A stretch of DNA of 64,000 nucleotides, taken from assembly GCA_026874595.1 (NCBI GenBank), contig CM049318.1, positions 3,163,741 to 3,227,740 on the forward strand, written 5' to 3'. This document shows, one piece after another, positions 47,514 to 58,402 of the stretch; within the stretch, counting starts at the first letter, position 1, and the number at the start of each line of letters is the position of its first letter. Source of the DNA: Sipunculus nudus. Lineage: Eukaryota; Annelida; Sipuncula; Golfingiida; Sipunculidae. The notes beneath the pieces were generated by a model. It had not been told where the DNA came from. It worked only from the letters and a program-made list of their open reading frames with translations, and ran no database searches. A program made the position numbers and the translations under genes.

Positions 47514-50500
47514 TATAAATGTACAAAGTAATTTATTGTTTGTACTATTTGTTTGGAATAATAAAAAAGTATATATATTATAATATAATACAAGCTATAA
47601 TAAATTATCTACATATTATATCAGTCATTGGAATCAATGGATAGTCATTAATAGATACCTAACAGAAGAATAGTTCTTTCACATTGATGGTCTTTTACCC
47701 ACCAGGTATTTGGCCACGCCCACCTACATGTGCCGGGCCATTCAGCGGCTCGGTAAGTGGGGTGACGGTGGATGGAATATTTGCCTTGATGAAGAGATTG
47801 TTCCGAAGAAAGGTGATTGTCTAGTATATTCCTTTGGGTATGTGTTTTTACACTTTGATTTTAATAATCCTAGTAATTATGACATATCATAATTACAAAT
47901 GGTTAACTCAGACTGTCAATATTGCAAAATGTTTCAACATGTAATAATATCAGGCCATGTTCGAACTGAAAACACCCTATTGTAAGAAAACTGTCTTTTT
48001 TATTTAAACAAACTACACAATCCAAATTGATTTCTTATTAACTGAAATGCGGCATCAGTTCCTTTTCATAAAATAATTCGGATGTCTGTGTCCTGTATCT
48101 TGTTAAGTTAGTGTTTTGTTTTCAATGTTGGTGTTGGCAGATATTTTCATGGTGTTTGTTTAATTACATACCTGTTACCTGAGGAAAGCAGTTCAACAAT
48201 AATGTGATGGGTGTAGTCATTTGAAAATTCGAATGCTTTTCTCTATTTTTATATGATCGCGAAAAATATAAATAGTTCAATAATAACAACTATTAACTAC
48301 AGACCCCTCGGAAAATAATATACATCCCGGTTCAAGACTTATTCTATACTTGCTTGTCAGAGACACGTCTCCTAACCGGGAGTATTTTATAGACACCGAC
48401 CTCGGTGACCAAATAAACACAATCGAGCATCTTCAGTAAAAGTAACGATGCCTTTGGTGCTGCTTTTGAATATGTATTTATCCGTACAATTTTGTTAGGC
48501 TAGCTTTCAGTGGCCCATTCGGTTAAATCACCAATTTGGTTAATCGGATAAAACGCCTATTAAGCGTCCTGTTATCACATACTTAACAGCACAGTTAGAT
48601 CGTTGGAATATGATATTCTGTACATACATACAAAATGTTGGATAATAAGTAGACTTTGAGTGTTTTGTTTGACGAAGTGTATATCGCCTTCTGGGCCCGC
48701 CATATCTGGAACACCGGCCGAAAGTGCTGCCATCTTTAGGACTTGAAAAATTTCTGTATAAAGGCTTGGTGAGGCCCAATATCGTGATTTCCGAAATGTC
48801 TATGTTGTGGAACACATGAATTAATTTCGAAAGGGGGAATGATTATTTCTTTTTTTTAAATTGGTAATCATGAATGCTTTTATGTGGTTTCCATATATTG
48901 TAATTATATTAAAATTGCCATGCTAAACGAATATAAAAAATTGGTGCTTTTTTTTAATTATTATTATTATAAACGTCAGTCCTCATGAGGAATCATCTAT
49001 GTTTGTTTAGGACTGCCAAATACAGAAATAGATTCTATATCACACATTAATGTAGACTATGAATATTTAATCAATCGCCCTAGCCGAAAATATATAATGG
49101 ATATTGGCTTACCTTTAGTTTCTGCGTCCCCTGTATAGTTGCCCCTGGATTGAACCACGGAGAGTCATAACAAAGCTTTACCGGGAGGTTATTCTGGGTT
49201 TTTGGCTCATCTTTTCCTCATGTAGGCCTAAAGAGCATCCCGAAATCAGAAGGCTTAATAATCGCATATAGTCATATCACAGACAGAATTAATATTTTCC
49301 ATCTGTTGGTATATGTGGTAATACATTTATATAAAGTGACTTGTATATAATATTTCTTTCTCCGCTGTCCAGTATCCATAATGACTTCTCCTTTGACGAT
49401 GCTGTGGCTGAGAACTTCCAATGTGAGGTGCACTCATTTGACCCCAGGTGAGATCACATGATCAGGAATCGCTGTTTATATATCAATAATAAACGGATTT
49501 TATATGCAAACCCCTATTGTTCCCATAGTTTTGTGTCTCTTTCGAAAAACAATGAAACCACCCCACAATTACGACCACCCCAGATTACGAACATTTTTCT
49601 TAGTCCAAGATATATAGTGTTATATCTCTAATTAATGACTCAAAATTGCGACCGCCAATTAATTTTTTTTTCAGAATTATGAGCATATTGCCTGGCTCTA
49701 GTTTTAATATATCTCTGTAAATTCGACTTAGACCAAAGGGGGTAAAGTCAACAGGTGACTCTCATCAGGTAAGACTGTCTGATTGTTGAAATAGTTATGT
49801 TCATAACGGCCCACATTTGAGTAGTTGGTCCGGCATGAATAATCCTTGATGGCAGACAGTCTTACCTGATGAGGGCAAACGAAATGTTGCACGAAATAAC
49901 GTAGTAGTAAACATGTCTTATAGAATTTATCTATATTATATAACTATACAGATCCTTACCATAGAGCACCCTATCAGTTGTTTATTGAAACCGAAAATCA
50001 GTTGATTAATTTATATATTGAAGCATGAAAAAAGAGGACCACAAACACGCAGAGCAGGTCTGGTTCCATAAACTGGGAGTGTGGGACAGAAATGAAACAC
50101 TCGATAAAGGATGGAAGATGAAGACTGTGGAGAGCATTAAGAAGATGCTAAAACATGAGGAGGTACCGAGACAACCATCATCAATTAATTTATCCTTGTT
50201 CCCTCTTCCTGCTCAAAGAGCACTTTTCCAAAAGAAAAGTGTATCCATGTAATTTTTCCTCCCAATGCAATTATAAAAACATCCGAGCTTCAGTTATTAG
50301 TGTAATAATTCAGTCGGACTTACATGTATCGACACTTTGTTTTCTTGTTCTTGGCCCTGGGGACGCATTGAAAATATTGGGGAACATTATACTGATATAT
50401 CTTTTTGTTTTAAACAGTCTTGTCCATTCCACCACCACAACTCGGTTACCTACTGTTTTGTGATATCTATTTCATATTTATCCCGTTATCTACTAACATT

Positions 50501-51569
50501 CAACTTTCATCAAATACGGTAGTGTGGCGATTTATAATACTTTGAATAGGAATGGGAAATTAATAGGACTTATACTATGAACCAGGTGACGGTGTTGACT
50601 AAAGTCCATGAAGACTGCAAACACGACGGCGCCATAGACAAGACGCATGTGTGACGTAAGAATGTCGCCTGAAAGTGATTTGAACAAATACCTTTGTAAC
50701 CTTATTTCGGGGTTCATCAATTGTGATTAGCTTAAGATCATCATCACTGGTTATCAATGAAAATTCACAGTATCTATTTTGTTATACTTCATTTCACCTT
50801 TCTCACACGAAAACATTACAAGATGGAATATTAAATCATTAAGTGCATTTAAAAAACATTTCGTCAGAAAACAGGTTAAGGGCAGTAAAATGCAGAACAG
50901 TTGTTCAGAGGGATCCGAAACACTTCTGAACTCCTCTAAAATGCTCCAAAAAACCAGAACGCCAAACCGTGGGTCGTCACCAAGGTGTGAATCAATTCCG
51001 GTCAAAGTCATAAAAATGAGATCCCAGTGAACTTGGTACGCATGTGATGTCACGGGATTAAGAGTTAAGCAATCATTTAACCAGTAATAACATAAAAATA
51101 ACCGTATTTTTTTCTAGAATACTAATAAAAGAAGACTGATGCAATACAAATAACATATTAACCGCTGTCATTGATTTTAACACTCAGTAAAACAGTTGTG
51201 TTGAAGAAAAGCTAACAATATAACATCTATACAGATTTTGATCTATACTTTTCATTGCAGCGGATTCTGGATGTGTACAAGATGGATATTGAACGGGCCG
51301 AGCACAGAGTTATCCCAAATATGATACAAACTGGAGAGTTCCGACAAATCAGACAATTCTGCTTTGAACTCCATTTTAAGTATTACATGGCTGAAGTTAT
51401 CTCAGGAATTTACGTTTTGGTAAAGTCTCTGGAAAAGGAGGGTTTACGTTTGTTCTACACTCATTTCAACCCAACGTGCACCAAGATACCATATAATAGT
51501 CCTGTCGCTAAGACGCGGTGTGTTGAAATGTGTTATGTCAATTTAAACTTCATTAGAAGAAAGTTCTGA
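45027..51569 (+). CDS. mettl24-like: METTL24-like (Methyltransf_22 family) protein, paralogue B
   Basis: Join 45027-45140, 45536-45591, 47706-47837, 49373-49447, 50024-50162, 51261-51569. All junctions are AG/GT and in frame, with 274 residues to TGA and the start Met expected in an upstream exon. Exons 2-5 have exactly the lengths of gene A; exon 1 is 7 codons shorter and the last exon 2 codons longer. A hydrophobic anchor (T-V-L-L-L-P-A-V-Y-L) is followed by the family motifs G-D-G-G-W-N-I-C, D-C-L-V-Y-S-F-G, D-F-S-F-D, V-H-S-F-D-P-S and K-M-D-I-E. Identity to A is about 79% over exons 2-6 by eye, with no stops or frameshifts, so both copies look functional. The substrate is unknown. AATAAA at 52062 is a distant polyA candidate. 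Confidence 0.88.
45536..45591 (+). CDS. mettl24-like: METTL24-like B exon 2
   Basis: Acceptor AGAAG; donor TTTCA|GTGAGT. 56 bp like its partner in gene A; it ends in A-L-F-Q. Confidence 0.83.
46031..46303. mobile_element. Small inverted-repeat element (about 270 bp)
   Basis: Left end AAGGACTGTTTCCATGTGCG; right end, reverse-complemented, AAGGTGTGTTTCCACGTACG. Both continue into TATATGCGTA and GCGTGAA. A third GTGTTTCCATATG / TATATGCGTGAA copy lies inside. There is no coding frame. The target duplication is unclear. Confidence 0.75.
47463..47511. repeat. (TA)n microsatellite
   Basis: TA run in intron 2 of gene B. Confidence 0.96.
47706..47837 (+). CDS. mettl24-like: METTL24-like B exon 3
   Basis: Acceptor CCCACCAG; donor TTTGG|GTATGT. 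It encodes Y-L-A-T-P-T-Y-M-C and the G-D-G-G-W and D-C-L-V-Y-S-F-G motifs. Length equals gene A. Confidence 0.93.
47838..49372. other. Intron 3 of METTL24-like gene B
   Basis: No additional exon or clear repeat was identified. The acceptor is CTGTCCAG. Confidence 0.5.
49373..49447 (+). CDS. mettl24-like: METTL24-like B exon 4
   Basis: 75 bp; donor CCCAG|GTGAGA. It encodes D-F-S-F-D-D-A-V and C-E-V-H-S-F-D-P. Confidence 0.93.
49761..49873. repeat. Hairpin with perfect 21-bp arms
   Basis: CTCATCAGGTAAGACTGTCTG at 49761-49781 is the exact reverse complement of 49853-49873, with a 71-bp loop. It lies in intron 4 of gene B. It may be a very small transposon or a structured RNA segment. Confidence 0.85.
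50024..50162 (+). CDS. mettl24-like: METTL24-like B exon 5
   Basis: 139 bp; acceptor TTGAAG; donor GAGGAG|GTACCG. It encodes H-K-H-A-E-Q-V-W-F-H and the Lys-rich S-I-K-K-M-L-K-H-E-E. Confidence 0.93.
50163..51260. other. Intron 5 of METTL24-like gene B
   Basis: Overlapping open frames on both strands at 50754-51053 resemble no known domain. No counterpart of the pogo-like element of gene A is present. Confidence 0.5.
51261..51569 (+). CDS. mettl24-like: METTL24-like B last exon
   Basis: Acceptor TTCATTGCAG. 102 codons to TGA. It contains D-V-Y-K-M-D-I-E-R-A-E and F-C-F-E-L-H-F, with a C-terminal C-V-E-M-C-Y-V-N-L. Confidence 0.94.
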   Translation, partial: RILDVYKMDIERAEHRVIPNMIQTGEFRQIRQFCFELHFKYYMAEVISGIYVLVKSLEKEGLRLFYTHFNPTCTKIPYNSPVAKTRCVEMCYVNLNFIRRKF

Positions 51570-52960
51570 AAACTGTTGACATTTTCCACAAAAAATGCAA
51601 AACAAAAAACTAAGATAAGATCAGCACAAATCGTCACTAAGTCGGGACTTGAAATTCAAATAGGATTAAAGCATATTTAATACTGTTTCCAGGGTTACTC
51701 ATGTACATAAGCGTTCGTACACAACCGATGAAGGTCGAAAGCCCGTGTGGTCGAGTGCCACGAGTGGCTTTTTAGGTCAGTAAAAAACACCCCAAAAAAT
51801 CCTTGAGGACGAATGGGACATCATATAAGTGAAAGATAATCATTAAACTTCAACTTCACCGAATAGTCTTTACAGAGCATTAAACAAGCTCTTGTACGGC
51901 AAGTGAACTCTTCTCTCAACGCGTCATGATAAGAAGCCCCTGATTTACCACAGTGGTCCGTTATTTTTATAAGACTGCGTCTGAGCTGGTTATTAAACCA
52001 TGTCAAGAATAACTGGGCGTTGTCTGTATTTCAAAGTTTTAGTTTTAACATTTGAAGATCAAATAAAGATTTCGGAGGCACCGAAAGAAGCCACATTTAT
52101 CAATTCATCTAGGAGACGAAATATCTAAGTAGGAATGAATTAAAAATTAATATCTGTTATCCACGTACATGTTCGTTATTTATTTTTTTCATTTATAGTT
52201 TGCTCTTTAGGAATATGTTTGTATAACTGGAAAGTGATTATAATATTCATACTTCAGCTAAATATATGGAGTTTGCATACATAAGACTTGTGTGAATATG
52301 TGTTTTCGAAAATAACATTTCAGACGTGCTTTAAACCCAACGTAAGGATTCACTGATATTTTCTTTGAACATTAACAAGTAATAAGATCAGTTAAAAGTG
52401 GTATTTGGTGCATAAGCTTGATTTCATGTTTTTATGAAAACAAATGAATTTAAAAAAAAATTAATGTACCTTTATAAAATTTTCACCAGCCTTCAAGTAA
52501 ATGAGCAAAAGGTTAATTTGACATTGAAACATTGTTTTGTCGAATGAATTTGCTCTACATCATATAATTTTAAACAATTTAACATATCTGGTAAAATTAT
52601 GGATCAAACCGTACATGTTTATTGTTACAATAAAAAAATAAATAAAATGTCGGGGTCTACTAGTTTTCCTATGTGGACAAGTGAATTTTTTTACTCAGCT
52701 GCCCCCCCCCCCCTGTTCTTAATCAATTGTACTGTTAACTTGACCCTTGATCTTATTGCAGTTTTCATACGATGTGAGGAGAGAATATTAATAAATGATT
52801 AATTATAATGACCGCTTTCTTTCTATTTGTTGTATTGATATATTTGTCCTATACCAATATGTCATCGAGGCAGAAGCGGACACATTTTCTGGGACGGACG
52901 TTTCGTCTGTGGTATACTTAGTGCAGCAGATAGCTAAAAAAAAATTGAAATGGTGATAAG
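51570..52960. other. Intergenic, no gene seen
   Basis: AATAAA at 52062 is a polyA candidate for gene B. The rest is AT-rich without supported features. Confidence 0.45.
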
Positions 52961-52969
52961 CACCAAATT

Positions 52970-53640
52970 TGGCACAAATACTTCTTTGACAGTACTCTTT
53001 TGAAAAAAAACCCGGGCCACTCGAGAATCAAGATGGCTGCCCATTTTTTTCAAGATGGCCGCCATGCGGATATTTACCACAGAATCTCACCCTTTGATCA
53101 ATTTGGATGATATTGGTGTCTAAAAGTAGGTTTTGGACGACGAGGAAGCTAACAAGTCACTTCTTTACCTTCTAATGGGCTCCTGACTATCAATCTAGCA
53201 AAAATGGTGAAAAATAAAGATAGACCAGGATATATGCTACGAAATACTTGTATTTTTAGAATGTAAAACTGGATTTTTTTACGATATTTTTTTGGTCGAG
53301 ATAACCGCCTAAATTTGTTTATGCTTGCTTAACTAAGCTATATTCATCAGCAAACTTCAATTCAATCAGTCCATACCAGGTTAGGCGTGCTTGTCATCCA
53401 GATGAATTTAAACTTGACCTAACCGTCACATTTGCAGCTACATGGTCTATATAGATAGACTACTACATATGCTACGAAATATTTGTATTATTAGAACGGA
53501 AAACTGTATTTTTAAAGATTTTTTGTGTGGAGGTAACCGCCATACAGAATTGGTAGCATTTGCACCTACCACGGCATTCCAACTTACATCCACACTTGGT
53601 CAGCTGTTGGCAATTATCTGCAATAGGTGGAAGTGTTGTC
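52970..53640. repeat. Mobile-element flank with 235-bp duplication and AAGATGGC boxes
   Basis: About 52976-53080 (ACTCTTTTGAAAAA, CGGGCCACT, CAAGATGGC) matches 62324-62400 in the same orientation and 56820-56905 inverted. ATGCTACGAAATA recurs at 53234 and 53469 with similar downstream sequence (GGTCGAGATAACCGCC / GTGGAGGTAACCGCC), a 235-bp tandem duplication. Confidence 0.75.
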
Positions 53641-53652
53641 CATGTATCCCCA

Positions 53653-55370
53653 CTCTTTATCCATCCCCAGTCAGCAGAGTTCTGTGTTTCTGGTTGGCGT
53701 AGTGTTGACTGACTCCATATGCTTCCTGGCGATAGACAGCACGTTTTGTATGCTAGAATAGTGCTGCCCTCGTTGGAGAAATTGCGTCATGAGACCTCTG
53801 CTTCCGAGCAAACATGTCCAGCCTGGCATCATCAACACATGCAAATGTACTGTACCTGTCATACATTGTCACCACAAACTCCTCCAGGACCTCCAGATTA
53901 TCATCATATACTGTTGGTGGGTACTGGCTGAGCTTTGCAAACACATCAGAAGCCTCAACACATGTGACAGGTTTGCCATGCTGATTTCTTCCCTTTGCTG
54001 CGGAAGCCTGACACAAGATCGCAACCAGTGAAGGCATAAAAGTAGGGTAATCCTATGCTTTTACCCGGTCCTATGGAGTGGTACAGGTCATGTACAGGAA
54101 ACTATATCAGGTTTAACCCTTGGCCAAAGGCCATCCACAACTGCAGCAGACCAGTGTCTTAAAGAAAAGGCAGAACACTGATTGCTCCTCCATTGCATCC
54201 CTGGCATGTACAAGGGCGCATGTGTCTGCTTCCTCATCACTACATGGTGCAATCCCATCCAAGCTGAGCTTGTTGTTGCTGGCAACATCTTGTTCTTTTG
54301 TCACAATGACCAAGTTGGGTGTAGACATCTGTGCAATCATGTCAGTCAGGAACCTGAACAGCTCAGTTTTGTTGTCACTCTCTCTGTCACTTGTCCTTGT
54401 TTGTCACTTTGTCTTACTCCACGTCCGTACATTAAACTGGTTTCAGCCTTGAGACTCGATGGATGGTAGACATCAAAGACTAAGTCTCTTGTATTTGGTG
54501 GAGAGTGCTTTTACTGTGGGGAGCATATCCATAATGGTGTAGTCTTCGAAAGTATTTGAATTTCGTGGTGACAGGTTGTTCACCAGTGCTGATGATCGTG
54601 TCAGCCTCTGGTTCCACATCAGGTTTCTTAACATGGCTCTCAAGGATGGCTGCAAGCTGAGACTTCTGACGGGTATAGAGCTTCTCGTCTTCACTCAAGA
54701 CAGCAGGGAACTGCTAGTTCGCATGACGAAAGATCTCCTACAGGTCACATTCTCTGCTCTGGCATGAGACAAACAGCTTGGAAAAGAGCTTGCAGTCCGT
54801 CTTCAGCACTTGCTGCTTTGAAGCATCAGCAGAGGCTGGTTCCTGTCTGAAGAAGTCCTTCCCATTTTTCTTGATTGGGTCATAGAAGGTGGTCACTTCC
54901 TCATTTGCAGGCCCTCCATGAACTGCTGGGAACAAGTTCTGCCCGTATCATAATGTGTGTTAAGCAGTTCAACTGCACTGGAATGAGCGAAGTTCTTAAT
55001 GTCCAGTGACAGCGGATCCCCACTCTCTTCTAGAAAAGGTTTGCCCAGCTCCTTCAAAAGTTGGGTCAGCTTCTTGACTTTCGTACTTTACAACCAGGTG
55101 GCTGACCTGAGGACCAGCTATCATCCATCTCCTCAATGCTGAAGGAACTGCAGTCACACCAACTGCTCCCACATCACCTTTGATGACAGCACTGGCTTGC
55201 TCATGTGCCTTGTCAATAGCCATTCAAAAAAAAAAACAAAAAACTCCCGATTGACTTGGGAACAACTAACTTTCTACTCTCAAATTCCTTGGCCAGCTGG
55301 GGATGTTTTTCTTTGAGGGTCACCATGTCTCTGAGACTGGTAGGGAGCCAGCGTGAGTAGTTAATGTTTT
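53653..55370 (-). pseudogene. Decayed open reading frame of a multicopy transposon-type protein family
   Basis: Read on the minus strand, fragments in changing frames follow one another in the order of a large uncharacterised protein family that is multicopy in mollusc, cnidarian and fish genomes. They are: N-Y-S-R-W-L-P-x-x-L-R-D-M (about 55360), A-I-D-K-A-H-E-Q with P-S-A-L-R-R-W-M (55200-55110), L-F-V-S-C-Q-S-R-E-C-D-L (54760), T-F-E-D-Y (54545), D-V-Y-H-P-x-S-L-K-A-E-T (54460), E-E-A-D-T (54230), and V-x-M-Y-D-R, I-S-P-T-x-A-A-L-x-Q-H-x-K-R-A-V-Y (53870-53730). Several stops and frameshifts separate them. The family assignment is from memory of its motifs. The biochemical role is unknown; E-E-A-D-T-type acidic motifs suggest a nuclease-like fold, which is inference. 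Confidence 0.7.
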
Positions 55371-55885
55371 TTTATTTAAAAGAAGTATTGGAAGAGTACA
55401 GCCGATACCTAGCAGTACAGGTTGAAGTTGGCTTCCCTGAATGCTCGGATAAGTAGTAGGATCACATGTTTATAGACAGCACCAGATTTCATTGTGTTTC
55501 AGTGTTCATTAAAATGTGATTCATTAAAATGTGAGACAATGTATAAACTTCAGCACAGTTCATAGGGTAGGACAATGTAAACTACAACTGGTACAATGTA
55601 ACATTTTGTTCAGGTACTCATTGCTCTGACTAAGCACTCTCCAGGCCAAAACACCCTGAGCATTGTTCTCCTTGTATCTTTGTCAAAAATTATCATGGCA
55701 ACATAAACTAAAGCTCATGAAATTTTTTTCCTTTTGTTTCCTTGTTTGTCTTTTCTCCTGCCATTTTATTTTACAATTTTGTTACTTTTAAAGTAATAGA
55801 GATATAGTGTTTGTATTAGTTAGCATTCGAAAAGCTTTCAGTAAAACAGTGGTAAATTTAGTTAAATCTCACAAGTTTTGCTGTC
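55371..55885. other. Spacer between decayed ORF and inverted-repeat arm
   Basis: No gene was seen. It may be the upstream region of the decayed element. Confidence 0.4.
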
Positions 55886-57930
55886 AGGTTTGGTTGAATG
55901 TTGAAACCTTAATTACCCTTTCGGTAAGAGATTTCTAGTTTATTGCATTTAGTGTATTTAATAAGTTTTCTGTGGCACAATTGCGAGTAACTTCAAATCT
56001 CAATCAGTGTGCCCCTACATTTTTGAACTTGTACTATTTTCAAAGCAAAAAACAATAAGAAACTTACCTAAATTACCAAAGATGTGATGCACATAGTAGG
56101 TTACAAAATAGGTTAAAAATATGTTGCAAATATTCACAGTCGTACCTTAATTTCAGAATATTTCAATAGTTACATTCAATATCCATAAAGTATATTTTAA
56201 TAGTTAAACATTTTTAAAATCAAAGAAACGACTGACAATATTAATCTCCTTCTGTGAATATCTGAGCTGTAAGCCTGTATATAGAAGACATATTACACCT
56301 GTAAAAGTCAGAACCACGGAACCGTGTTTAAAGCGGGTTTAATCGAAATTTTGATGGTAAAATTGAACTCGGCACGGTCAAATTATGAGAAATCGATATA
56401 TAACATGACATGTTTTCACAAGGTTGCACTCACTTTTAAGAATTGTCAATACAGGCGGTCATCTATTAACATTTACGTATCTGTCAAAAATAATTTTAGT
56501 CTACTGACATTAAATAATAATTTGATGGGAGTTCAACCTGCTTCCGGATCGATCATGGGAAATATATTTGTCATATTGGCGGCCATTTTGTAAATGGAGG
56601 CCATCTTGGAAATTCCCATAATTCTCACTGGCCATGCCTTTAATTCTCATCTGGTAAAAATAAAGAAGCCTTTGTACCAAAATAAGGCAAACGTATTCTT
56701 CTGTGAGATTGTAGAGTCCCAGATTTGGAATCCACATGGCCAAAAATGCATACTGTAATACCAGAATCATTCATATTTGCCAAGTCTGTGCATATTTTTT
56801 GCAAAACGTAATATTTGTGTACCCGATGGCGGTCATCTTGAAAATCTGCAGCCATTTTGAATTTCAAGTGGCACGCGTACTTTTTCAAAAAGAGTACTGT
56901 CTAAGGAGGACCATAATCATGACAACATGATGCGCAGGCCTTCAGAAATAAACTGATAGGGCCTAGAATCATGATGGAAGTAACAACAGAACGCCCATTC
57001 TCAGGGTCGGATCAAAATATTTGCTATATGGTAATATTAGGCATCACAGCTTATATGTTCGTATTATATGTGGTTCATATCGAAGAAAAAATGTTATAAC
57101 ACAATCATAACTACATTTAAAACCTCTTTTCATCACATTTGTACCTATTCACGGGAAGTGGTACTTCTGGTTCAAAACTGAAGGTGTCATGGCGGGATCG
57201 TGTATGTAAACTTGGAAGTCGGAAGCCGGAAGCCGGAAACCAATGATTTTTAATAAATAAAGTAGTTTAATGCATATACAAATGCTAATGCTTCAATATC
57301 GTTTTGCTTTTTCTGATAGAATAAGATCTTTACTATCTGTCTGTGATGACTTATAGTTATCCAATCTCGAATCCGAAAGTTGTGGGCTATTTTGTGCTCG
57401 GAAGCGATCTCGGAAGTCACTCAGAATTGCTGGGATGTGTATCACTCGGAAGGCACTATAAAATTACGGTATAACTTGAAAGTCAAAATATTCAATAGTT
57501 CGTAATATATTAATGTCGATGATGAAATGCGAGTCTATACATTTATAACTTGCAAAATGTCACCTTTTAAATGTAATACTCGTTGTAAAATAATTGATAT
57601 GTTTAAGTCTTATGACAATCTTTACATTTAACCGACTTTTGTAATGTGTTAGCGCACAAGCTCGGACAGCATAGCACAGTGCGTGAGTCCGAGTATCACC
57701 CAAGGAGCGGTGAGATTTTTCACGGTCGATCCCAGCCCGAACTGAGTTCTGTGGGGAGACCGTGACTGACTAGCATGGTAATTCGATGCATGGGGGCGGG
57801 GGGGGGGGATTCCTCGGTGTTATGACCGAGAAGAGTGTGATAACGGAAAGCCTCCCTCTCTCAGTATACAAGTATATTTTTGGATGCTCTCTAAGTGGAA
57901 TAAATCACAGAGTTGTTTATTAATATCCAA
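55886..57930. repeat. Large inverted repeat, left arm
   Basis: It pairs with the reverse complement of 61350-63416. Outer end CAGGTTTGGTTGAATG against CCAAACCTGG. The middle pairs ATTTGATGGGAGTTC with GAACTCCCATCAAAT and GGAAGTCGGAAGCCGG with CCGGCTTCCGACTTCC. The inner part pairs GAGAAGAGTGTGATAACGGAA with TTCCGTTATCACACTCTTCTC. The arms carry many mismatches and indels, and about 57480-57790 has no clear partner. Confidence 0.88.
57640..57800 (+). mobile_element. Possible tRNA-derived SINE
   Basis: TAGCGCACAAG at about 57650 fits the RNA polymerase III A box. GGTCGATCC near 57724 is close to a B box (one mismatch), about 75 bp downstream. The segment is GC-richer than its surroundings and has no partner in the other arm. 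Low certainty: no second copy is visible here. Confidence 0.3.
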
Positions 57931-58260
57931 AACTGATGAACTGGAAAGTAATAAATATAATAATGAAATTGTTAGGGTATAAAAAGGTAATCTGAAAAAG
58001 AAACGAAAATTGATTACGAATAAATGGGAAAAGAACTCGTCAAAATGAGAGATATTACGTCTGAACGGGATTGCGCCCCTTTATGGATGCACCACTGAAT
58101 AATAAATATGGTATAATAAACCCTAATACGGCATTTAAAAAGTTATAAATTACCATGTCATATAATATAAAACAGTTATATATTTTTCAATAAGTTGAAC
58201 AAACAGGAAAATTCAACATATCATAGTAGGAAATCATTGGAACATCAACATACATACATT

Positions 58261-58402
58261 TGTCGCGGACAGGGGGTGAGGCAGGTCCGCCCCCACGTCA
58301 TAGGAAGAACCCAAGACAAGAAAGTGGTTGAATGAACTTTTATTTCTGGAAGAAGAAAGACCGTCGTCAGCTTGTTGCCAACAAGAGGAGCAAGGCTGGA
58401 CT
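58261..58402 (-). mobile_element. LTR-like end with polyA signal
   Basis: On the minus strand the segment reads CAG, AAATAAAAGTTCATTCAACC, and ends CCCCTGTCCGCGACA, like the R-U5 end of an LTR with an AATAAA signal. The 57 bases at 58346-58402 are repeated exactly at 60781-60837. No PBS, coding part or complete second LTR was found. Confidence 0.4.

Larger units (their letters stand above)
45592..47705. other. Intron 2 of METTL24-like gene B
   Basis: It holds a small inverted-repeat element at 46031-46303, a direct repeat of ATATCTTATCTACA at about 47215 and 47281, and (TA)n at 47463-47511. No additional exon was seen. Confidence 0.5.

Noticed and set aside
50754-51053. Overlapping open frames on both strands in intron 5 of gene B
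   Set aside because: No transposase or other domain motifs; probably chance or very old repeat DNA.
54120-54452. Plus-strand open frames over the decayed transposon ORF
   Set aside because: They are shadows of the minus-strand pseudogene, whose motifs identify the coding direction.
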